From: Clostridiales bacterium UBA4039
Lineage (GTDB): Bacteria; Bacillota; Clostridia; Lachnospirales; Vallitaleaceae
Reading direction: 5' to 3'
NCBI GenBank assembly: GCA_002382805.1
Contig: DGAD01000009.1
Location: 1 to 64,000, forward strand
DNA: 64,000 nucleotides
Shown here: positions 1 through 6,877 of the stretch, in pieces
How positions within the stretch are numbered: the stretch's first letter is position 1
Layout of the letters: each line of letters begins with the position of its first letter
Notes under the pieces: model-generated
Seen by the model: only the letters and a program-made list of their open reading frames with translations
Told to the model about the DNA's origin: nothing
Database searches by the model: none
Program-made: the position numbers and the translations under genes

Positions 1-33
1 ATAGGCTACTTTACACTACCAAATTATAGGGAT

Positions 34-62
34 AGTATACGTCCTCTATGCTCGATTGTCAA
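34..62 (-). promoter_or_regulatory. Near-consensus promoter firing out of the left edge
   Basis: On the minus strand TTGACA (57-62) and TATACT (34-39) are separated by exactly 17 bp. This is one of the strongest sigma-A-like promoters in the window. It reads leftward, so the gene it drives lies beyond position 1. It starts just after the stop of the small gene at 86-427, so that operon and the next gene are probably separate transcription units. Confidence 0.7.
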
Positions 63-85
63 CCTTTTTATTTTAAGGTTAACAA
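56..85. promoter_or_regulatory. Imperfect dyad overlapping the left-edge -35
   Basis: TTGT-C-AACCTT (56-66) is mirrored by AAGGTT-A-ACAA (75-85), ten pairs with one mismatch around an 8-bp A/T centre. It covers the -35 hexamer of the leftward promoter, which suits a repressor or activator site. No run of T follows on the minus strand, so an intrinsic terminator is less likely. The binding protein is unknown. Confidence 0.4.
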
Positions 86-427
86 TTAACTGTATATTTC
101 ATTGATGATAAGAATTTTTCCTCCTGTAGATTGAATCTCCATCGCTAAGTGAGGTGTCTCTTGTTTATATGTCTCGGTATAATTATCCAGTAAAGACAAG
201 CTCATTTTTCCTTTTATCTTTACATACCACTCTTTAGGTACTAGTACGCGAACATTACTGCCTTTAACTGTTAATTTAAGTTTACATGGGTTATTGCCTT
301 TTTTCACATGTCGATAATCTAGTGTTATTTTACTTAGGCACACGGATGTATCCACGTTGGTATCGACAGGTTTTAGATGGATATGTTCATGCTTAAGACA
401 TTTTTTTATTTTTTTTTGCATTGTCAT
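86..427 (-). CDS. Small protein of unknown function
   Basis: A 113-residue protein I do not recognise. The N-terminus is basic (MQKKIKKCLKHEH) and the rest alternates short hydrophobic and polar stretches, suggesting a small beta-rich fold. There is no signal peptide or membrane segment. Two adjacent ATGs precede it; AGGAG lies 6 nt from the second (427), which I take as the start. The gene begins 9 bp after the TudS-deacylase fusion ends and is probably its operon partner. Its C-terminal half loosely recalls LiaF-type C-terminal domains, but this is only an impression. Confidence 0.6.
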   Translation of the reverse strand: MTMQKKIKKCLKHEHIHLKPVDTNVDTSVCLSKITLDYRHVKKGNNPCKLKLTVKGSNVRVLVPKEWYVKIKGKMSLSLLDNYTETYKQETPHLAMEIQSTGGKILIINEIYS

Positions 428-436
428 CATTTTCTC

Positions 437-1342
437 CTAACATAGTTTATATGTGTGACCAGAGCTAATCATAAATTTTTCAAAATCCGGAAATGTTATC
501 TCAAGGGTTTCATCATTTTGATTTGGATGAAACGAAATATTTTGCTCATGATCAAAATCTCGGTCAATATAGACTTCGACTTCATGGTTAACATCATTAA
601 TCAAAGCAAATGCGCTTACAGAGCCTGGTTCAACCTGTAAATAGTTGTTCAAGCGTTTGGGTGAAGCAAAAGATAAGCGCCCTAAATCATTGTCTTGTCC
701 AAATTGCTTTAAATTAAATGGACGGTTATGTTCCAGAATAACGAGAAAATGCCTGTCCCCTTTTTTATTCCGTAAAAAAAGGTTTTTGCATTGTTGTGCT
801 CGAATATTAATCTCCATTTTATTCGCTTCTTCCACCGTAAAGACCGGTTCATGTTCATGCTTAGTAAATGCAATTCCATGACTTACAAGAAAATCATATA
901 CTTTGATCTTTTTATAAGGCGCTGTCTCTGAAGAAAATACTTGAATCCCATTATCTGACAATAGTTTTGCCGTAATTCCCATACCTGAAATTAACTGACT
1001 GTCAAAAAAACCGCTGTATATATATTGGCTTCCACATGAGGGGCTTTTATCTTTTAGTATTGCATATGCAATGTTATGCTTCTTACAAAGGTTAAGCGTC
1101 TGCTTTGCCCCTTCGCTAAACTGTGCAGTAAAATCATTTCCATCTTTGGAATATACATTTTTATATGCACCCTCGTCTTTTATTTCCATAGGTATCCTTG
1201 GTGTAGGCAATCCCGCCATAACCTCCGGACAGACTTTAAGTATTTTGGACGTGGCTAATTCACGTACTGCTTCTTCATTAATCGCTGCCTTACCATCATA
1301 GCGGCAGGGATTTCCCATTATACAACTGCTAACAAGAATCAT
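437..1342 (-). CDS. TudS/DUF523 desulfidase domain fused to a YbaK/ProX-type tRNA deacylase
   Basis: 301 residues, two domains. Residues 1 to about 145 are a DUF523/TudS domain: CRYDGK (C13), CPE (C38) and SPSCG (C103) are the three cysteines expected to bind the [4Fe-4S] cluster of thiouracil desulfidases. Residues from about 150 to 301 match the YbaK/ProX (PrdX) editing fold that hydrolyses mischarged Ala-tRNA(Pro), with GSVSAFALIND and LFLRNKKG stretches. Known biology: TudS removes sulfur from 2-thiouracil, and the related RudS (TudS plus DUF1722) desulfurates 4-thiouridine in tRNA. A tRNA-editing domain on the same chain suggests, by inference, a tRNA substrate. It lies 9 bp downstream of a flavin reductase and 9 bp upstream of a small protein, in one leftward operon. 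The reading frame is intact. Confidence 0.82.
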   Translation of the reverse strand: MILVSSCIMGNPCRYDGKAAINEEAVRELATSKILKVCPEVMAGLPTPRIPMEIKDEGAYKNVYSKDGNDFTAQFSEGAKQTLNLCKKHNIAYAILKDKSPSCGSQYIYSGFFDSQLISGMGITAKLLSDNGIQVFSSETAPYKKIKVYDFLVSHGIAFTKHEHEPVFTVEEANKMEINIRAQQCKNLFLRNKKGDRHFLVILEHNRPFNLKQFGQDNDLGRLSFASPKRLNNYLQVEPGSVSAFALINDVNHEVEVYIDRDFDHEQNISFHPNQNDETLEITFPDFEKFMISSGHTYKLC

Positions 1343-1351
1343 ACTTCTCTC

Positions 1352-1954
1352 CTAACTCTTTGATGTTTTTCTATTTTTTCCTTTTTGTTTTTTCTTTTTT
1401 TGAACCGAATATCCGAACTTTCCAAGGGCTTCCCCTAAGCCAAAATACTGACCATGACTATATACTATAGGTTTCGCATGATCCAAGTGAAACTTATTAT
1501 GCTCATCCAAATATTTTTCATCTACATGTACATTAACGACTTTTGCTAAAAACATATGATGGGATCCCAGTTCTTGAATATCCATCGTTTGGCACTCAAT
1601 ATTTACCGGACTATCTTTTAGCAAGGGCGCTTTAATAATATCCCCAATATCATACTTTAACCCCAGTACACTTAATTTATCTTCATGACTTCCACTGCGA
1701 ACTCCACAATAATCTGTAGCAAAAGCCATATCCTGGGTTGTAAGGTTTATTACAAATCCACCTTGTCTTTTGATAATGTCATAAGAGTGTCGTGAGGGTC
1801 GAACGGAAATATATGTCATCGGTGGGTTGGTACACACCGTTCCTGTCCAGGCTATGGTTAATCCATTATATTCAGTTTCATTTTCTCCACACGTAACGAT
1901 TACTGAGGGTAGTGGATATAACATATTTCCCGGTTTCCAAGTTTGTTTACTCAT
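1352..1954 (-). CDS. Flavin reductase-like (flavoredoxin family) protein
   Basis: A 200-residue member of the FMN-binding split-barrel flavin reductase family. The N-terminal half holds typical motifs (NGLTIAWTGTVCTNPP and SVRPSRHSYDII) that shape the FMN pocket. Such proteins reduce flavin with NAD(P)H or carry electrons as flavoredoxins. The last 15 or so residues are very basic (KKKKQKGKNRK), an unusual tail that might contact nucleic acid or membrane. AGGAGG lies 7 nt before the ATG. It is the first gene of the operon with the TudS-deacylase fusion, so it could supply electrons to that Fe-S enzyme; this is inference. Confidence 0.82.
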   Translation of the reverse strand: MSKQTWKPGNMLYPLPSVIVTCGENETEYNGLTIAWTGTVCTNPPMTYISVRPSRHSYDIIKRQGGFVINLTTQDMAFATDYCGVRSGSHEDKLSVLGLKYDIGDIIKAPLLKDSPVNIECQTMDIQELGSHHMFLAKVVNVHVDEKYLDEHNKFHLDHAKPIVYSHGQYFGLGEALGKFGYSVQKKKKQKGKNRKTSKS

Positions 1955-1976
1955 CTATTACCTCCTAGAATTCTAA

Positions 1977-2013
1977 AAAGCTAGACATTCATAACCAATG
2001 AAAGTCTAGCTTT
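1977..2013 (-). terminator. Intrinsic terminator after the 2044-2283 gene
   Basis: AAAGCTAGAC (1977-1986) pairs with GTCTAGCTTT (2004-2013), with further TTCAT/ATGAA pairing inside; TTTTT follows on the minus strand. It ends the aminotransferase operon. A possible flavin reductase promoter overlaps it (TTGACA at 2035-2040, a weak TAATAA 17 bp on), which would put the hairpin in that gene's leader. Confidence 0.75.
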
Positions 2014-2043
2014 ATTAATGAATGTTCGTGACGATGTCAATAA

Positions 2044-2283
2044 CTAGTTAATTTCTTCACGTTGAATAAAAGCAGTTGCACGTTCTTCAAATAGAAAAAA
2101 AGCAATAGCGTCTTTGGGTTCTGCTTTAAACCCACCTTCTTGTGCAATAATTTTCATAAGCGCAAGAATTTCCATCTGCAAAGTATCGGCTAACATACTA
2201 ACCGAAAGCTTTTCTTCGTTTTCAACTGCATATACAATATATCCAACCGGTTCGTTTGAAATCTGATATTCTACCTTCGTCAT
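2044..2283 (-). CDS. Small acidic protein of unknown function
   Basis: 79 residues, no membrane segment or signal peptide, mostly predicted helix (SVSMLADTLQMEILALMKII). I do not recognise the family. GGAG sits 7 nt before the ATG, and the gene starts 15 bp after the aminotransferase stop, so the two are very likely co-transcribed and end at the hairpin at 1977-2013. No frame damage is seen. Confidence 0.6.
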   Translation of the reverse strand: MTKVEYQISNEPVGYIVYAVENEEKLSVSMLADTLQMEILALMKIIAQEGGFKAEPKDAIAFFLFEERATAFIQREEIN

Positions 2284-2298
2284 ATAATCACTCCAAAT

Positions 2299-3483
2299 CT
2301 ACTGATATCTTTGCCAAAGTTTTGTAAATGCAGGTAAGGAGTTTTTAACCCGTTGATATGAAATGCAGTAAGCTATTCTTACATATCCCGGACAGCCAAA
2401 AGCACTTCCTGGGACTAACAACAAGTTATATTCTTTTGCATCTATACAAAATTGTCGATCGTCTTCAATCGGAGTTTTTACAAACAAATAAAATGCACCT
2501 TGTGGTTCTAGGCAATCAAATCCGGTTTTCGTTAAATGTTCAAAGAGCAAGTCCCTATTTTTTTTATAAATACTTACATCCACTTCCGAGCCTAATGTCT
2601 TGGCAATGACACGTTGAAACAGTGACGGTGCGTTGACAAATCCAAGAATACGATTCGCCACGTTTAAACCGCCTAGGGTCTCATCTACATGAGCCATTTG
2701 GGGATGAACTACAATATAGCCTATACGCTCTCCAGGCAGGGATAAGGATTTTGAATATGAATAACCGACAAATGTATTCTGATAATAGTTTAAGAGATAT
2801 GGCACTTCTATATCATCATATACCAATTCTCTATACGGCTCATCTGAAATCAAATAAATTGTCGTATTGTATTGTTCTTGCTTCTCATTGAGGACTTTTG
2901 CCATTTGGGTAAGGGTCTGACTGCTATAGATAACACCTGTTGGATTGTTTGGTGAATTAATAATCACAGCCTTTGTTTTGGGTGTGATTGCTTCTCTTAG
3001 ACCTTCAATATCCGGTTGAAAGGTCTCTGTATTTGGTGGAACCACAATGAGGTGTCCATCATAATTATTTACATAGTGTCCATACTCGGTAAAATACGGC
3101 GCAAATGTAATAACTTCTTCCCCAGGATTAAGTATGGTCTTAAGAATAATATTAAGTCCACCTGCAGCCCCCACTGTCATAACAACATGACGTCCACTAA
3201 CGTCTGTATGATAGTTTTTATTTGTATATGCCGCAATTGCCTCTCGAACATCCTCAAAACCGGAATTGTTCATATATCCATGAACACGATTTGGGGATTC
3301 TTCATTGAGAATCTCTATAATTGCATCCTTGACCTCTTTGGGCGGTTCAACATTTGGATTGCCCAAACTAAAATCATATACATTCTCTATCCCGTCACGT
3401 TCAGCTAAAAGTTTTCCTTCTTCGAACATGGCACGGATTAACGAACTGCCAGCAACCAGCTTTTTCATTTTATCTGAAATCAT
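2299..3483 (-). CDS. PLP-dependent class I/II aminotransferase
   Basis: 394 residues, a fold-type I aminotransferase of the aspartate aminotransferase superfamily. NSPNNPTGVIY and SDEPYRELVY are the cofactor-contacting motifs; the Lys in YSYSKSLSLPGERIGY should form the Schiff base with pyridoxal phosphate, and VRIAYC near the C-terminus carries the substrate-carboxylate Arg. The substrate cannot be told from sequence. The frame extends to 3510, but GGAGG 6 nt before the ATG at 3483 lies inside that extension and fixes the start. It is followed after 15 bp by a small acidic protein. Confidence 0.88.
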   Translation of the reverse strand: MISDKMKKLVAGSSLIRAMFEEGKLLAERDGIENVYDFSLGNPNVEPPKEVKDAIIEILNEESPNRVHGYMNNSGFEDVREAIAAYTNKNYHTDVSGRHVVMTVGAAGGLNIILKTILNPGEEVITFAPYFTEYGHYVNNYDGHLIVVPPNTETFQPDIEGLREAITPKTKAVIINSPNNPTGVIYSSQTLTQMAKVLNEKQEQYNTTIYLISDEPYRELVYDDIEVPYLLNYYQNTFVGYSYSKSLSLPGERIGYIVVHPQMAHVDETLGGLNVANRILGFVNAPSLFQRVIAKTLGSEVDVSIYKKNRDLLFEHLTKTGFDCLEPQGAFYLFVKTPIEDDRQFCIDAKEYNLLLVPGSAFGCPGYVRIAYCISYQRVKNSLPAFTKLWQRYQ

Positions 3484-3538
3484 GAATAACCTCCAACGCA
3501 CTTTTCTCATAGTTTATCATATTTTCAGATAATTGTCA

Positions 3539-4471
3539 TTATGACTTTGTGGAAAGCACCTTTTCAAACGCCTCCAAAATCGTTTGAATATTATCAATAT
3601 ATTGTTCTGATAACGGAGCCACTTTAACCGTAGCGCCATTGATTTCTTTCGCAATAGTTTCCGCCTGTGAGCTATCAAACTCTTCTTGATAAAAAACAAA
3701 TTTGATTTCATTTTCCTTCGCAAAATCAATAACCTCTTCAATACGTTTTGCTGAAGCTTCTTTTCCGTTTTCTTCTATAGCAATCATGTCCAATTCATAA
3801 TCATCTGCAAAATAACCAAAAGCAGGATGATAAATAATAAATGGCTCATGTGCATACTCTGATAGAGTATCATTGATTTGCGTATCCAGTTCTTCTAATT
3901 CACGAATATATTTTGCACCATTTTGAGCAAATGCATCTGCATGCTCAGGGTATATCGTTGATAACTCATCAATAATCACCTCGATCATGACCATAACTCT
4001 TTTTGGTGATAACCAAATATGTGGATCTATGCCTTCATGTTGATGATCATGGTCGTCTTCGTCATGTTCATCTTCATCATGTTCATGCCCTGCGTCAAAC
4101 TCCCTTGTTGGATATACTTTTGCAACTTCTGACCATAAATCAACCACTTGAACGTCTTTATTAAAGTCTTCTAATCTCGGCAATATATTTGCCTTTTCCG
4201 CTGTCACACCAATGGCAAAATAGATATCCGCATCTGATAGACCTTGAAGTTCTTTTGGAGACGGTTGATAATTCGTCTCACTATATCCTGGCGGAATCAT
4301 CACGGTTACATCCACCAAGTCTTTTGCTACGGCCTCGACAAAGTCCTTTTGCGGTCCAATAGATACTGCTACAGAGGCTTTTTTTGTTTCCTCTTCTTGC
4401 GTACATCCTGTTATTGCCATACTGAGTATGACGATTATTGTCAATAAACCAAATAGTTTAAATTTTTCCAT
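3539..4471 (-). CDS. znuA: Zinc-type metal ABC transporter substrate-binding lipoprotein
   Basis: 310 residues of the cluster A-I (ZnuA/AdcA) family. A signal peptide ends in the lipobox LSMAITGC, so the mature protein is lipid-anchored. A His/Asp/Glu-rich loop (HEHDEDEHDEDDHDHQHEG) precedes the GIDPHIWLSP metal ligand region and is typical of zinc rather than manganese binders; HPAFGYFAD provides another His. The longer frame begins with TTG; I use the ATG at 4471, just before the hydrophobic core. No permease or ATPase gene is beside it, so partners must lie elsewhere. It diverges from a Fur-family regulator and has a palindrome between its promoter and start. Confidence 0.88.
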   Translation of the reverse strand: MEKFKLFGLLTIIVILSMAITGCTQEEETKKASVAVSIGPQKDFVEAVAKDLVDVTVMIPPGYSETNYQPSPKELQGLSDADIYFAIGVTAEKANILPRLEDFNKDVQVVDLWSEVAKVYPTREFDAGHEHDEDEHDEDDHDHQHEGIDPHIWLSPKRVMVMIEVIIDELSTIYPEHADAFAQNGAKYIRELEELDTQINDTLSEYAHEPFIIYHPAFGYFADDYELDMIAIEENGKEASAKRIEEVIDFAKENEIKFVFYQEEFDSSQAETIAKEINGATVKVAPLSEQYIDNIQTILEAFEKVLSTKS

Positions 4472-4496
4472 AAATCTACATCTCCACCTTTCTAAT

Positions 4497-4511
4497 TGCA
4501 AGTCACTTGCA
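4497..4511. promoter_or_regulatory. Candidate Zur operator (7-1-7 palindrome)
   Basis: TGCAAGTCACTTGCA is a perfect 7-1-7 inverted repeat, the geometry used by Fur-family repressors. It lies about 15 bp downstream of the znuA -10 and about 65 bp from the -10 facing the regulator gene, so it would block znuA transcription when zinc is plentiful. It differs from the Fur-like boxes elsewhere in the window (TGATAAT-type), which supports a separate Zur specificity. Confidence 0.65.
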
Positions 4512-4525
4512 TTTAACTTGTTTTT

Positions 4526-4553
4526 ACTATATCACATCTCTTTATTTTGTCAA
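4526..4553 (-). promoter_or_regulatory. znuA promoter
   Basis: Minus strand TTGACA (4548-4553) and TATAGT (4526-4531) with a 16-bp spacer. Transcription would start near 4519, just before the candidate Zur palindrome. Confidence 0.7.
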
Positions 4554-4577
4554 GTTTCTTTTTTTGCGAAAACACAG

Positions 4578-4583
4578 TATAAT
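4578..4583 (+). promoter_or_regulatory. -10 element of the Fur-family regulator gene
   Basis: Perfect TATAAT 45 bp before the ATG at 4628; no good -35 hexamer lies 16-18 bp upstream, so the promoter may be weak or activator-dependent. GAAAGGAG supplies the ribosome site. Confidence 0.5.
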
Positions 4584-4627
4584 AGGACTATGACAACATT
4601 TAATAATTAAGCGAAAGGAGTTCTATC

Positions 4628-5053
4628 ATGGACTTTCAAAATATAAAGGACGTTCTGCAAAAAAACAACTTTAAAATCACAAAACAAAGAGAGTATATTC
4701 TTGATGTATTAATCACCAATCAACATACTCTCTTATCTGCCGAAACAATTTTAAATTCAGTTCGGGAAAAATTCCCTTCAATTAATCTTACAACGATTTA
4801 TCGAAATCTTGATCAACTCACGCTCCTTGGAGTGCTTGCTATGTTTGCAACCGATGATGGTATCGCACGCTACAAATTAACTTGCGCTGATCATCACCAT
4901 CATCACATCATTTGCCAACACTGCGGCAAGGTAAAAATGATAGACTACTGCCCCTTAGAGACGTTATCTGCTCTAGCGTTAGAACAAGGCTTCCACCTAA
5001 GCGACCATAAGATTGAACTTTATGGGCTGTGTGATGAATGCTATACACGATAA
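4628..5053 (+). CDS. zur: Fur-family transcriptional regulator, probably Zur
   Basis: 141 residues. Residues 1 to about 80 are the winged helix typical of Fur proteins, with the recognition region TTIYRNLDQLTLLG. The C-terminal dimerisation half has the metal-site cluster DHHHHHIIC and two CxxC pairs (CQHC and CDEC) that bind structural zinc. The family senses iron, zinc, manganese or peroxide. The divergent neighbour is a zinc-type binding lipoprotein with a 7-1-7 palindrome in its promoter, so zinc sensing is the best inference. Its last 13 bp overlap the end of the convergent transporter gene, leaving no room for separate terminators. Confidence 0.82.
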   Translation: MDFQNIKDVLQKNNFKITKQREYILDVLITNQHTLLSAETILNSVREKFPSINLTTIYRNLDQLTLLGVLAMFATDDGIARYKLTCADHHHHHIICQHCGKVKMIDYCPLETLSALALEQGFHLSDHKIELYGLCDECYTR

Positions 5054-5637
5054 AAAGCTTTTCCTAGCGGTAGCACTGTTTTTTTGAACTGTGTATTAAT
5101 AACAACTGCTGCTGATCCATAAAACGATAAAATAGCAATCAAAAATTCAGCTACTGCTGCCACCATATGCATCGTGTCATGCATAATGCCAAGTGTTGAT
5201 AAAGATAACCCTAAAAACAAGAAATCAATAAGCACAAAAATGAAAAACAAATTTTTATTTGTTGTTAATGCACCTATTGTCATATACAATGTAAAAATCA
5301 GATACCCAATAAATGCAATGCCTAATTGCTTAGTATCCACAGTACTCATGAGCTTTTCCCCAAAGATTCCGGCTTGAATCATCCAAGAAAACGCAACACT
5401 ATACCAAAAAAATGCATATGCTCCAAAGGCTGTGGCACCAAAGAGATTGTTCTTTTTCGCATCTTGAATGCAAGCATATAGCTGGGCGCTAGCTCCTAAA
5501 AAAATCGCCCAAGGAATAATAAATGAAACTCCCGATGTTAATCCTAATTTTTGAGAGGATGCCACAAGTGTTACCATTGCTAATCCAAACAATCCAATAG
5601 GTGTTGGATCCGCAACTACAATTTTTCTTTCTTCCAT
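5041..5637 (-). CDS. GPR1/FUN34/YaaH (SatP) family acetate/succinate transporter
   Basis: About 198 residues with six predicted membrane helices. The N-terminal DPTPIGLFGLA matches the NPAPLGL signature that lines the constriction of acetate channels of this family. Members move acetate, succinate or bicarbonate across the cytoplasmic membrane. Several start codons are possible (TTG 5658, ATG 5649, 5643, 5637); GGAG 6 nt before 5637 favours that ATG. The gene is monocistronic and its 3' end overlaps the regulator gene by 13 bp on the opposite strand. Confidence 0.85.
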   Translation of the reverse strand: MEERKIVVADPTPIGLFGLAMVTLVASSQKLGLTSGVSFIIPWAIFLGASAQLYACIQDAKKNNLFGATAFGAYAFFWYSVAFSWMIQAGIFGEKLMSTVDTKQLGIAFIGYLIFTLYMTIGALTTNKNLFFIFVLIDFLFLGLSLSTLGIMHDTMHMVAAVAEFLIAILSFYGSAAVVINTQFKKTVLPLGKAFYRV

Positions 5638-5779
5638 ATTCATCTCCATTCTACCCAAAGCGGTAGTTCATTTAGTATGATTCAAAAAATCATCCACAAT
5701 GTAGTATAATGGCTTTATGTCCATAAATCAAGACATATTGTTTTCATAGGGAATCTTTTTTTAACTTTTTTAGTAGCAC

Positions 5780-5826
5780 AAAAAAAGAACACAACTATAC
5801 TCGCAATGGAATATAAATTCTGTTCT
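5780..5826 (-). terminator. Probable terminator of the 5850-6053 gene
   Basis: On the minus strand AGAACA (5821-5826) pairs with TGTTCT (5786-5791), extended past one mismatch, and is followed by seven T. The rest of 5640-5850 contains only scattered A/T-rich sequence and a TATAAT (about 5705) without a -35 partner. Confidence 0.5.
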
Positions 5827-5849
5827 ATTAATTCATAACATCATGTATC

Positions 5850-6053
5850 TTAATTTAAAGCACTTTCACAATACATATTCATCCATATCCTAGACAACTC
5901 GTGATCCAGTTCTTCTTCAGTCAGCATTTCAATGAATTCTTCACATGAATGATCTAAAATCGTGTACATATAATCACCTTCATAAAAGATATCCACATTC
6001 AATTCATCATAAGCATATTCTACACGTTGTCGCATGTTTTTAAACGTTGGCAT
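5850..6053 (-). CDS. Small acidic protein of unknown function
   Basis: 67 residues, strongly acidic and rich in aromatic residues (YAYDELNVDIFYEGDYMY), with no membrane segment. I do not recognise it. It is supported as a gene by GGGAG 7 nt before the ATG, an extended -10 promoter directly upstream (6098-6126) and a terminator-like hairpin downstream. The size and charge resemble small adaptor or inhibitor proteins, but no function can be assigned. Confidence 0.6.
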   Translation of the reverse strand: MPTFKNMRQRVEYAYDELNVDIFYEGDYMYTILDHSCEEFIEMLTEEELDHELSRIWMNMYCESALN

Positions 6054-6097
6054 ATCATCGCTCCCTTATCAACAATGACTATTTTATTAATAGCTTT

Positions 6098-6126
6098 ATG
6101 ATAGCATATACAATAGTAAATTACAA
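6098..6126 (-). promoter_or_regulatory. Promoter of the 5850-6053 gene
   Basis: Minus strand TTGTAA (6121-6126), 17-bp spacer, TATCAT (6098-6103) with a TGC extended -10. It lies between the cobU stop and the small gene, giving the latter its own transcript. Confidence 0.55.
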
Positions 6127-6152
6127 TTACTTTTGCACCTGATTAAAAAAAA

Positions 6153-6704
6153 TTAGGACTTTTTTCTTATGTACATAGGAATTCCACTAACCATTAAAAT
6201 AACTTCATCGGCTTGACTAGCTAAAAATTGGTTTACTCGCCCCAAAACATCTGTGAACACTCGTCCCAGCCGGTATTCTGAAATAAGTGCCATCCCTACT
6301 TCATTGGAGATAATGACTTGTCTTCCTGATTTTTTTTTCATGGCTTTGATGATTTCCCTAAAATATAGCAAAAGCTCTTTTTCCATCGCTTCTACTTGTT
6401 CTTCAGTTATGTGGTCCCAATCACTGTACTGATCAAACATCCAATTGGTAATGGTTGTCCCTACACAATCTAAAATACTACTGTCACACTCTGTGGCTTC
6501 AATAGACGCATCCATCTGCTTATATCCTTCAACTGTAGTATAGCGTTGACCTCTTCTATTTTTGTGATGTTCTACCCGACGTGCCATTTCATCATCTGTT
6601 ATCTTAGCAGTGGCAAGGTAGAGAACCTTCTTCTCACTCTCAAGCAGCTGTTCTCCATAACTGCTTTTACCACTACGCGTCCCCCCTGTAATAAATGTTA
6701 TCAT
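6153..6704 (-). CDS. cobU: Adenosylcobinamide kinase / adenosylcobinamide-phosphate guanylyltransferase
   Basis: 183 residues, the usual CobU length. The Walker A motif GGTRSGKS lies at residues 7-14, the HH of RVEHHKNRR supplies the guanylylated His region, and VSGIPM is the conserved C-terminal motif. CobU phosphorylates adenosylcobinamide and then transfers GMP, preparing it for joining to the lower ligand in cobalamin assembly or salvage. GGAG precedes the ATG. No other cobalamin gene is nearby and I see no cobalamin riboswitch in the 170 bp upstream, so it is an isolated member of the pathway here. Confidence 0.92.
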   Translation of the reverse strand: MITFITGGTRSGKSSYGEQLLESEKKVLYLATAKITDDEMARRVEHHKNRRGQRYTTVEGYKQMDASIEATECDSSILDCVGTTITNWMFDQYSDWDHITEEQVEAMEKELLLYFREIIKAMKKKSGRQVIISNEVGMALISEYRLGRVFTDVLGRVNQFLASQADEVILMVSGIPMYIRKKS

Positions 6705-6755
6705 AGTCTTTCACTCCTTCACATATGGTTTTCTCTATTCGTATTAAAAATTCTA

Positions 6756-6764
6756 TGCTATAAT
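6756..6764 (+). promoter_or_regulatory. Extended -10 promoter of the phosphohexomutase gene
   Basis: TGC followed by TATAAT (6759-6764) is a full extended -10; the -35 region is poor. It implies a leader of roughly 105 nt before the ATG at 6878. Confidence 0.6.
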
Positions 6765-6773
6765 CAGGTAACA

Positions 6774-6833
6774 GTTCTACAGTGAGCATAGAACAATGCG
6801 ACGGTGTCATCACAACATCCGACTATATCGCAT
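6774..6833 (+). promoter_or_regulatory. Structured 5' leader of the phosphohexomutase mRNA
   Basis: Two hairpins follow the promoter. GTTCTA (6774-6779) pairs with TAGAAC (6789-6794); ATGCGA (6796-6801) pairs with TCGCAT (6828-6833) around an inner CGG/CCG plus TGT/ACA stem. GCAT (6786-6789) could instead pair with ATGC (6796-6799), which would disrupt both, so two alternative folds are possible. No poly-U run follows. It matches no riboswitch class I recognise. Confidence 0.35.
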
Positions 6834-6877
6834 CATAAAATCAAAAATCTATATTTTATTATTTAATGGAGGTTATT

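Noticed and set aside
645..1301. Plus-strand frames of 60-78 codons opposite the TudS-deacylase gene
   Set aside because: No ribosome sites, overlap a clearly conserved gene and show no known family.
6705..6877. Cobalamin riboswitch upstream of cobU
   Set aside because: No B12-box-like sequence or long structured leader on the minus strand; the stems there read better as the leader of the divergent phosphohexomutase gene.
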